DNA of 41,165 nucleotides from CAUZFZ01 sp963579025. Its GTDB lineage: Bacteria > Planctomycetota > Planctomycetia > Planctomycetales > Planctomycetaceae. The DNA is taken from contig CAUZFZ010000095.1 of the NCBI GenBank assembly GCA_963579025.1, positions 1-41,165 on the forward strand, given 5' to 3'. The translations under genes were made by a program, and so were the position numbers. Numbering within the stretch: the first letter of the stretch is position 1; the number at the start of each line of letters is the position of its first letter. The notes under the pieces are model-generated. The model searched no databases. It worked only from the letters and a program-made list of their open reading frames with translations, and was not told where the DNA came from. Positions 34,616 to 41,165 of the stretch are shown piece after piece.

Positions 34616-35175
34616 GCGAACTGCCACGAAGCCACGAATTGCTGGGGCGTGACGACAGTCGGTTGCTGATCATCGACATGCAGGAGCGGCTGCTGCCCCA
34701 TATCGATGCACACGAGGCGGTGGTCGAAAACTGCCTCAAGCTGATCGCCGGAGCGAATGTGCTGGCAGTTCCAGCAACCGGCACCGAGCAGTACCCGAAA
34801 GGTCTGGGACCAACGACTCCGCGTCTGGCCGACGTTCTGCCACTTTGCCCGGAGAAGCTGGACTTCAGTTGTCTGAACTGCCTGGAGTGGTCGGGTTCGG
34901 GCTCCGAGCCCGAAAGCCGCTTCAAGGTCGTCGTCGCAGGAATTGAAGCACACGTGTGTGTCCAGCAAACGGTGCATGACCTGCTGGCTCATGGCTTCCG
35001 CGTCTACGTTGCCGCCGATGCAGTCAGCAGTCGTAAAGCTCTCGACCGAGACACCGCTTTGCAGCGTATGTCAGCCGCCGGGGCAGTCATCACAACGACC
35101 GAAGCCATCCTGTTCGAATGGTGTGAGCGGGCTGGCTCAGACGAATTCAAGGCCATCAGTCGGCTGGTTAAATAG
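34612..35175 (+). CDS. Isochorismatase-family hydrolase
   Basis: 187 aa from ATG 34612, overlapping the vsr stop as ATGA. The cysteine-hydrolase triad is present: Asp22 in LLIIDMQERL, Lys82 in CPEKLDFSC, and Cys116 in GIEAHVCVQQT, with the family's cis-peptide block before the Cys. The family includes isochorismatases, nicotinamidases and ureidoacrylate hydrolases. The short, single-domain form with ETGTEQYPKGLG-like spacing (here VPATGTEQYPKGLG) is the YcaC-like/hydrolase type of unknown substrate. No signal peptide. Cotranscription with vsr is likely, but a functional link is not obvious. Confidence 0.9.
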   Translation: MSELPRSHELLGRDDSRLLIIDMQERLLPHIDAHEAVVENCLKLIAGANVLAVPATGTEQYPKGLGPTTPRLADVLPLCPEKLDFSCLNCLEWSGSGSEPESRFKVVVAGIEAHVCVQQTVHDLLAHGFRVYVAADAVSSRKALDRDTALQRMSAAGAVITTTEAILFEWCERAGSDEFKAISRLVK

Positions 35176-35302
35176 AGTCGCCGGTTAGCTGTCCGGGCGA
35201 TGCCATCACAGTCTTTTGAGTAGCGGAATCCCGCATTTGAGCGGACCCGGCTACCATGACATGAGTATTTTGAGCCAGTGCCTGGCCCTGAGGAACTCTG
35301 TG

Positions 35303-38300
35303 ATGACGCGATTCTTTGCCACGTGCGCCGTTATCTGTCTGGCGAACACTGCCGTCGCGGCGGACGTCGACTACGTGCGGGAAATTCGGCCACTGCTCAA
35401 AGAGAAGTGTTATGCCTGCCATGCGGCCCTCAAGCAAAACTCGGGGCTGCGGACGGACACGGCCGCGGCATTGATTAAGGGTGGCGAAAGCGGACCGGCT
35501 GTTGTTCCCGGCAAGCCGGACGAGAGCCTGCTGGTTGGAGTCATCACCGGTCGCGCCGGTTTTCAGATGCCCCCGGAAGGCGACGGGACTCCGCTGTCGC
35601 CGGCCGAGATCGAGTTGATCGTCCGCTGGGTCCAACAGGGGGCGCAGGCGCCGAAGAACGAAGAACCTCAGACGGATCCCACAGACTGGTGGTCGTATCG
35701 TCTGATCGAACGTCCCGAGTTGCCCGAATCTCCCTTCAACAAGTGGACGCGAACTCCAATCGATCGCTTCATCGCAGCACGGTTGCTCGAGCACGAGCTT
35801 ACGCCGCAACCGGACACTTCAAAATCGCTTTGGCTGCGACGGGTCCATCTCGACCTGATTGGTTTGCCACCCACACGCCGCGAACTGAACGCGTTCCTGA
35901 AGAACGATTCGGCGAGCGCGTACGAAGATGTTGTCGATGACCTGCTCGCCCGACCGCAGTACGGAGAACGCTGGGGCCGGCACTGGATGGACGTCTGGCG
36001 TTACAGCGAGTGGTACGGGCGGCGAAACAGCAACGAGATTCGTTACAGCCAGCGGCACATCTGGCGGTGGCGCGACTGGATCGTCGACTCGCTGAACGCT
36101 GACAAGGGTTATGACCAGATGATCCTTGAGATGCTGGCGGGTGACGAAATTGCTGCGGACGACACGTCAATCCTGCCTGCAACCGGATACCTCGGGCGAA
36201 GCTGGTACAAGTTCGACCGCAACGTGTGGCTGTTCGAAACAGTCGAACGCACCGGCGAAGCGTTCCTCGGCCTGACACTGCGGTGCTGTCGCTGTCACGA
36301 CCACAAATTCGATCCCGTGTCGCACGAGGAGTATTACCGGTTCCGCGCCTTCTTCGAGCCGCACAATGTCCGCACGGATCCTGTATCTGCATTGGTTGCG
36401 ACTGAAACCGACAACGGTAAATCTCAGGTTCCGACGACCGGACTGGCTCGGGTCTATGACAAGGATCTGGACGTTCCGACTTACCGCTTCAACCGGGGAG
36501 ATGGTCGCTATCCCGACGAGTCGAAGAAGCTGCAACCCGGCGTCCCGGCAGCACTTGGTGGCTCACCGCTGGAGATCGAAGCCATCGAACTGCCGCCGGC
36601 CGGCTACTACCCGGCACTGAGACCGGAACTTGTTGCATCACATATCGAGAATGCAGAACGCGCGCTGGTCGAGGCATCCGCGAAAGTGAAGGAAGTTCAG
36701 CAGAAAGCGATCGAAATCCGGCAGACGCTGCAGCGGCGTGAGAATCTGGCAAAGGAAGACATCGGCACGAGTGGCGATGCAAAAGTGTTCCTCAAGGATG
36801 ACTTCTCGAAGCCGAATCCCGATGTATGGCATGTACTCGGTGGTGACTGGGTCTACGAAAACGGACACCTGATCGAGAAGGCGGTGACCAGCTTCGCCAC
36901 GATTGTTACGAAGCAGAATCAACCGGCTGACTTTCGAGCCCGGGTTAAGTACCGGCCACTCAAACCCGGTGGATATCGCTCGATCGGATTCAGCTTTGAT
37001 TTCGTGGACAAGGGCAATTCGCAGGACGTCTACACGGCAACCGGCGACGCCAAGCAATCAGTGCAGGCGTTTCATCGAACCGGCGGCAAGCAGGTCTATC
37101 CGACCGCAGGCATCGTCCCGGCTTCACTTAAGGTGGGTGAGCTCGCGACCATCGAAGTCGTCGTCCGCGGCTCACAACTGACAATCGATTTGAATGGCGA
37201 ACGGAAACTCGATTACGTCATGCCGGTCAAACGAAAAGCAGGAAAGTTTGCATTATGGGTCCACAGCGGGTCTGCCGAGTTTCACGAACTTGAGATTAGT
37301 GGCGTCGCAGAGACGCTGGACGATCTGCGGCGTCAGGACCGAGATGCCGTCCATCAGATTCACCTCGCGGAATGGAATGCTCGCTCGGCAAAGGCTGCGT
37401 CGGAATCGCTCCAGACCCGCATCGCCGCAGACCGGCTCGTCTACTTTGGCCCGGACAACGAACGTCGCAAGAGCCAGGTCCTCAAAGCATCGGCGGCCGA
37501 GCGCGAAGTCACTTTCGTCAACTCGCAGAAAGCCGTTTACGAAATCGAGCACCAGTCGGAAGAGATGCGGATCGCTCGCGGCGACTCGACAGAGAAACCC
37601 AAAGCGGAAACCGATCTCGAATCGAAACTCGCCCAGGCAGAGAAAAAACGTGACGCAGCGAAAGCCAGCGTGGACTCGCCGGACGGGAAGTACAAACCTT
37701 TGGGCGAGCTGTTCCCCAAAACAAGTACCGGACGACGCCTGGCACTGGCTCGCTGGGTTACCAGCGAATCCAATCCGCGAACAGCTCGCGTGGCGGCCAA
37801 TCATCTGTGGAACCGTCACTTCGGTAGACCACTTGTCGACACGCCGGAGAATTTCGGGCTGAACGGCCGACAGCCGACGCATCCGAAGCTGCTCGACTGG
37901 CTGGCCAGTGAGCTGATCGCAAGCAACTGGCAAATGAAGCCGCTGCATCGGCTGATCGTGTTGTCCAGCGTGTATCGGCAGACGTCGAACGATCGGGACG
38001 CATCAAATCACAGTATCGATCCTGAGAACCGTTTCCTGTGGCGCATGAACTCACGGCGAATGGAAGCCGAGGTCGTGCGCGATGGCGTCTTGCATCTGTC
38101 GGGAAAACTCGATCTGGCCCGTGGTGGCCCGGACCTGGCCGAGTCCGACGGCGAGAAGATCCCCAGACGCAGTATCTACTTTCGTAACACTCCGGACTCG
38201 CGCATGCCGATGCTGGAACTGTTCGACATGGCCAATCCCAACGCGTGCTACCGCAGGAAGGAGAGCGTTATTCCGCAGCAGGCACTGGCATTAATGAACA

Positions 38301-38617
38301 GCGGTCTGGCTCAGGATCACGCAAGGGATATTGCCGCGAACCTGCTGGGGGACGTGGTCGCCGGTGAGAATTCCGCATCAGAATTCGTGACGGCTGCGTT
38401 CGAGACGATGCTGGGTCGGACACCGTCAGTAGCCGAGTCGACAGCCTGCGAGAAATACCTCACCAGAGCTGCTCAGCCACCTGGCCCAAGCGAGACCGCC
38501 GCATTTCCCGTCGGCGGTTCCAGTAAACGCGGGCCGGCGGCGGACCGGGCCACACGCGCCCGTGAGAATCTGGTGCATGTCCTGTTGCTGCACAACGATT
38601 TCGTGACGATCCGCTGA
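35303..38617 (+). CDS. PSD1/DUF1549/DUF1553 protein with inserted lectin-like domain
   Basis: 1104 aa from ATG 35303 (GAGGAA about 9 nt upstream; a clean Sec signal follows, cut near VAA-D). Order: planctomycete cytochrome c domain with CYACH at 36-40 and MPPEGDGTPLS; DUF1549 (about 130-400: IDRFIAARLLEHEL, LLARPQYGERWGRHWMDVWR) with a second haem-type motif CCRCHDHKFDP near 328; a predicted coiled coil (about 446-486); an inserted beta-sandwich-like domain (about 492-666, FLKDDFSKPNPDVWHVLGGDW to FALWVHSGSAEFHELEI) resembling DUF1080/concanavalin-type glycan-binding modules; a second charged coiled coil (about 669-791); and DUF1553 (to the end: NPRTARVAANHLWNRHFG, QPTHPKLLDWLASEL, IPQQALALMNSG). 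Role unknown, probably periplasmic. Its usual DUF1501 partner is absent; a thioredoxin-like gene follows. Confidence 0.9.
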   Translation: MTRFFATCAVICLANTAVAADVDYVREIRPLLKEKCYACHAALKQNSGLRTDTAAALIKGGESGPAVVPGKPDESLLVGVITGRAGFQMPPEGDGTPLSPAEIELIVRWVQQGAQAPKNEEPQTDPTDWWSYRLIERPELPESPFNKWTRTPIDRFIAARLLEHELTPQPDTSKSLWLRRVHLDLIGLPPTRRELNAFLKNDSASAYEDVVDDLLARPQYGERWGRHWMDVWRYSEWYGRRNSNEIRYSQRHIWRWRDWIVDSLNADKGYDQMILEMLAGDEIAADDTSILPATGYLGRSWYKFDRNVWLFETVERTGEAFLGLTLRCCRCHDHKFDPVSHEEYYRFRAFFEPHNVRTDPVSALVATETDNGKSQVPTTGLARVYDKDLDVPTYRFNRGDGRYPDESKKLQPGVPAALGGSPLEIEAIELPPAGYYPALRPELVASHIENAERALVEASAKVKEVQQKAIEIRQTLQRRENLAKEDIGTSGDAKVFLKDDFSKPNPDVWHVLGGDWVYENGHLIEKAVTSFATIVTKQNQPADFRARVKYRPLKPGGYRSIGFSFDFVDKGNSQDVYTATGDAKQSVQAFHRTGGKQVYPTAGIVPASLKVGELATIEVVVRGSQLTIDLNGERKLDYVMPVKRKAGKFALWVHSGSAEFHELEISGVAETLDDLRRQDRDAVHQIHLAEWNARSAKAASESLQTRIAADRLVYFGPDNERRKSQVLKASAAEREVTFVNSQKAVYEIEHQSEEMRIARGDSTEKPKAETDLESKLAQAEKKRDAAKASVDSPDGKYKPLGELFPKTSTGRRLALARWVTSESNPRTARVAANHLWNRHFGRPLVDTPENFGLNGRQPTHPKLLDWLASELIASNWQMKPLHRLIVLSSVYRQTSNDRDASNHSIDPENRFLWRMNSRRMEAEVVRDGVLHLSGKLDLARGGPDLAESDGEKIPRRSIYFRNTPDSRMPMLELFDMANPNACYRRKESVIPQQALALMNSGLAQDHARDIAANLLGDVVAGENSASEFVTAAFETMLGRTPSVAESTACEKYLTRAAQPPGPSETAAFPVGGSSKRGPAADRATRARENLVHVLLLHNDFVTIR

Positions 38618-38734
38618 ACCAGCCCGCCGAATCGCAATTGCTCACGATTACGCTCTGCGGTACGCTCGCGCCAAACGCGGCACAGCAAAGAGTGTTGAAT
38701 CAATCGCATCGCGATTCCTGAGGAGAATCTTGAA

Positions 38735-39463
38735 ATGCTGAAGTGGAATGGAACCCTTGCCGCACTTTTCTCAATGATTCTGATTGCCGGCTGCGCCGGA
38801 GAATCGACGGACTCTGGTTATGGCGGAACCGGAACAGTCGGGTCGACAACCGGCGTCGAGCCCGTTGCCGCCGATCCAGTTGAGGAAGATCCGGGTGAAG
38901 ACAAACCACTCGCGGATGGAAACACGGAACCGCCGCTGCCTGGCGTCACGAAGGCGGTCGAGTCTGTGCCGTCGGCGGACATAACGAGCGAACCGGGCGA
39001 CCAGTCCTCGCCGGATGGAATCGCCGTGACCGTCGTGACGCCTGATGAGTTCGATGCAATCATCGCCAAACACAAGGGCAAAGTCGTGCTGGTCGATTTC
39101 TGGGCGTTGTGGTGTGTGCCATGTCGGAAGGCGTTTCCGAAGACGGTCGAGCTGGCACAGAAGCATGCCAATGACGGGCTGGTCGTCGTCTCCATGTCCT
39201 TTGATGATTCTGAAGCGAAGAGCGACGCGCTGGAGTTCCTGAAGGAAAACAAGGCGACGATGCAGAACCTGATGTGTACCTACGGCGGAGGGGATGAATC
39301 CTTCAGCAGCTATGACATCGGCGACGCGGGCCTGCCTTACTACCGCGTCTACGCCGCCGATGGCACACTCGAGAAGGCATTCAAGAACTCGCCCGATGCC
39401 GGAGTCGACGAAGCAGAAGTCCATAAGCTTGTGGAAGAGCTTCTGGCATCAAAAGCCAAATGA
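38735..39463 (+). CDS. Thioredoxin-fold lipoprotein (TlpA/ResA-like)
   Basis: 242 aa with GAGGAG about 8 nt before ATG. A lipoprotein signal ends at LIAGC, making Cys20 the lipidated residue. Residues 21-95 are acidic and low-complexity, a flexible linker. The thioredoxin domain spans about 97-240: KVVLVDFWALWCVPCRKAFP contains active-site WCVPC (Cys127 and Cys130), followed by VVVSMSFDD, then cis-proline region GLPYYRVYAADG. It is likely a membrane-tethered, periplasm-facing thiol-disulfide oxidoreductase. This would suit the maturation of haem proteins such as the upstream PSD1 protein, by keeping CxxCH cysteines reduced for CcsBA; that link is inferred from position. The next gene is convergent, 43 nt away. 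Confidence 0.9.
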   Translation: MLKWNGTLAALFSMILIAGCAGESTDSGYGGTGTVGSTTGVEPVAADPVEEDPGEDKPLADGNTEPPLPGVTKAVESVPSADITSEPGDQSSPDGIAVTVVTPDEFDAIIAKHKGKVVLVDFWALWCVPCRKAFPKTVELAQKHANDGLVVVSMSFDDSEAKSDALEFLKENKATMQNLMCTYGGGDESFSSYDIGDAGLPYYRVYAADGTLEKAFKNSPDAGVDEAEVHKLVEELLASKAK

Positions 39464-39506
39464 AGCCGCGGCACTCGCCGACCTGGGAATTGCCGACTGG
39501 CCGTGT

Positions 39507-40934
39507 TCAGTTCCAACTCAACAGGCGACTCGCCATCTGCCGTGCACGCAGCAGCAGTCTCGTGACCAGGCTCTTCCAGCGGTGGCGCGTCATGTGTGAC
39601 GAGGTCAGCATCACACCCGCTCCAAAGGCCACGGCGACGATGTTTGAGGCCGCCACGGGTTGTGGGGTGTCCGTGAGAGCCCCATCACTGGACGCAGCAT
39701 CGTCCGCAATCGAGTAGTTCGCCGCGACTGAATTCCAGGCTTCCGAGCCGGCCGAGTCGAACGCGATCAAACGCCCCATCGATGCGTCTGTCTCCGACGA
39801 GCGATCGCGGCGAGTCTGGTCGTCCAGCAGCGGGTGTCGGCGTGCTGCATCACTTCGATCAGCTACGGCCAGTTCGATGAATCCACCTTCCGTCGCCGAG
39901 CCGATGAGCCGACGACGGCTATCGCCAGGCTGTTCCCGTTTGGCCAGTTCTTCGAGCGCTTGTCGGGTCGCTGCGCTGTTCTGGCTGCCTGACTCTGGAT
40001 CGGTCTTACTGTCGTCGTCTGTCTCCGCCGCGGCCGGCGCGTCAGCATCGATATTGATGAAGCCACCAGACTCTTCAGTGGCGGCGGCAAATACCGAATC
40101 CGCACGGGATGGGTCAACGTCGTAGGGCTGATCGTTGTTGATGCGAAGGGCCAGGGCGAACAAATCGGCGGCTTCCCTTTCTCCGACAATCAGACCGTCA
40201 CGATTGGCTGGAGTCGAACCAGCAGGCGCGCTCGCAGGCGCGGATGTCGCGGAGCTTTCGACGGGAACGTCGATTTGAGGAGACGCATCATTCGCAACAG
40301 GAGTCGTGGATTCTTCGGTTGCCGAATCGCCGGGGGTGGACGTCGTTGCTGGCGATGCACTCGGTTCCGTTGCTGGCGAAAGCGTCGGCGTCGTTGGAGC
40401 TGCGGGCTGGGTACCGGTCGGTGGGCTCGCGGGTGACGGCGTGGCAGGAGGCAAACTCGGTGCGTTTGTCGGCGGTGAGTTGTTTCCCTGACCCGGCTGC
40501 CCGTTCGATCCACCGCCGTTCGATCCGCCGTTGTTGGACCCACCGTTGTTGGACCCACCACTGTTGGACCCACCGCCGTTGGACCCACCGCCGTTGTTGG
40601 AATTGCCGTTGCTACCGTTAGACCCGCCGTTGCCACCGCCGGACTTGTGTCCGCCTGACGACTGTGAGTGATTCGCGTGGCCGTCGCTGCCGCCTGGATT
40701 CTGGGAGCCCTGATTTTCAGACGTGTGCGATCCGCCTGAGTGCCCCTGGTGACCCTGTTGCCCACCGATCGATCCAGGCCCGATCGTTGACGACAACATC
40801 ACTCGCGCTTCGGTGATCTCGGCCAACACGCTCGGAATACTCAGCCGTTTGCGTCGTCGCGGTCGGGAAAGCAGACCACACCATGAACGCCCGGATCGTT
40901 GTAAGCGAGATACGTGTCGTGCAGTTCTCGTCAT
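39507..40934 (-). CDS. LEPR-XLL-like low-complexity surface protein
   Basis: 475 aa from ATG 40934; an in-frame GTG at 41060 would add 42 residues but has no ribosome site and may lie in another element. The N-terminus is very basic (SRPRRRKRLS) and leads into ITEARVMLSS, a degenerate form of the LEPR-XLL motif found near the start of many planctomycete secreted proteins. A Gly/Ser/Asn-rich stretch follows (about 90-155, in 5-residue repeats), then Pro/Thr/Ala-rich sequence, and an acidic domain with DLFALALRINNDQPYDVDPS. Near the C-terminus one hydrophobic helix (NIVAVAFGAGVMLTSS) is followed by a basic tail (RHRWKSLVTRLLLRAR), as in C-terminal sorting signals. Function unknown; probably cell-surface. 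Confidence 0.65.
   Translation of the reverse strand: MTRTARHVSRLQRSGRSWCGLLSRPRRRKRLSIPSVLAEITEARVMLSSTIGPGSIGGQQGHQGHSGGSHTSENQGSQNPGGSDGHANHSQSSGGHKSGGGNGGSNGSNGNSNNGGGSNGGGSNSGGSNNGGSNNGGSNGGGSNGQPGQGNNSPPTNAPSLPPATPSPASPPTGTQPAAPTTPTLSPATEPSASPATTSTPGDSATEESTTPVANDASPQIDVPVESSATSAPASAPAGSTPANRDGLIVGEREAADLFALALRINNDQPYDVDPSRADSVFAAATEESGGFINIDADAPAAAETDDDSKTDPESGSQNSAATRQALEELAKREQPGDSRRRLIGSATEGGFIELAVADRSDAARRHPLLDDQTRRDRSSETDASMGRLIAFDSAGSEAWNSVAANYSIADDAASSDGALTDTPQPVAASNIVAVAFGAGVMLTSSHMTRHRWKSLVTRLLLRARQMASRLLSWN
40500..40601. repeat. 15-bp tandem repeat encoding Gly-Gly-Ser-Asn units
   Basis: Six to seven imperfect units of CCGTTGTTGGACCCA, which read GGSNN/GGSNG on the minus strand inside the LEPR-XLL-like gene. 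Variation is mainly ACC/CCG/GTT at one triplet. Confidence 0.75.
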
Positions 40935-41105
40935 CGTGCAGTTCAGACTTTCAGAGGAGAAACTCGGTGTGCGAAACACGGCGGATACCTCTTCATCGAA
41001 TTCAGGTCGGCCGGACCGCCATGTCCGACCGTTGGTTGACTGAGGTGGTGACAGTTTCACGGACAGGTGAGTTGCTTATTTTGGGTTCCAGAAAGGAGCC
41101 TGAAA

Positions 41106-41165
41106 ATGGCGAAGAAGAAATCGTCGAGTCGTGGAGAATCGGTCCGCCGTCGGTACACCGAGGAG
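41106..41165 (+). CDS. Start of a gene cut by window end, possibly a transposase OrfA
   Basis: Only 20 codons are visible, beginning ATG 41106 with a strong AAGGAG site 7 nt upstream. The residues MAKKKSSSRGESVRRRYTEE are basic, and RRRYTEE resembles the N-terminus of IS3-type transposase OrfA proteins, which often continue EFK. If so, the insertion-sequence end would lie in about 41040-41090. The fragment is too short for a firm call; any basic DNA-binding protein could begin this way. Confidence 0.45.
   Translation, partial: MAKKKSSSRGESVRRRYTEE

Overview
The window looks like a chromosomal segment of a planctomycete (Planctomycetota), probably from the Planctomycetales; the genus cannot be set from sequence reading alone. 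The evidence is the combination of DUF1501 and PSD1/DUF1549/DUF1553 cytochrome-c-type genes, a Ser/Thr kinase with the helical N-terminal extension usual in this phylum, a very large ResB-CcsA (CcsBA) protein, an LEPR-XLL-like secreted protein, many starts without a Shine-Dalgarno sequence, and several palindromic intergenic repeat families. G+C is moderately high. No rRNA, tRNA or CRISPR array was seen.

Layout. 1-9.2 kb: a Tat-exported DUF1501 protein, a large membrane patatin/HEAT protein, a small secreted peptide, a DUF3179 protein and an ankyrin-repeat protein, separated by long gene-poor stretches with palindromes. 9.5-14.5 kb: a PSD1 protein (minus), then a DEAD-box RNA helicase and an M20 amidohydrolase (plus, probable operon). 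14.5-18.8 kb: a two-component cluster, consisting of a REC protein with an RsbW-like ATPase output and a large hybrid kinase (REC-PAS-PAS-HisKA-HATPase-REC-REC-HPt). 18.9-24 kb: CcsBA for cytochrome c maturation and a lipoprotein with a duplicated domain. 24.5-30.9 kb: a plus-strand proteostasis/stress group made of a DksA/TraR-type zinc protein, an HtrA protease, a lid-less Hsp70, and a Ser/Thr kinase fused to a second lid-less Hsp70. The kinase-Hsp70 fusion beside its stand-alone paralogue is the most striking gene in the window.

31-33 kb holds a decayed tandem duplication. A thioesterase plus Ala/Asp/Pro-repeat lipoprotein unit is present twice, but the second copy has lost all except the first 14 codons of the thioesterase. 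Both lipoprotein genes keep an identical 3' untranslated segment and a strong intrinsic terminator. 33-41 kb: hisC, an orphan Vsr endonuclease overlapping an isochorismatase-family gene, a second PSD1 protein with an inserted lectin-like domain and coiled coils, a thioredoxin-fold lipoprotein, an LEPR-XLL-like low-complexity protein, and the first 20 codons of what may be a transposase.

Two long nested palindromes (30870-30982, after the kinase-Hsp70 gene, and 34044-34170, after hisC) each show an inner REP-like core inside an outer hairpin of unrelated sequence. This suggests repeat insertion into the loops of terminator-like hairpins. A shorter stem-loop family (about CGAAGTC-GCGA-GACTTCG) occurs at three intergenic sites.
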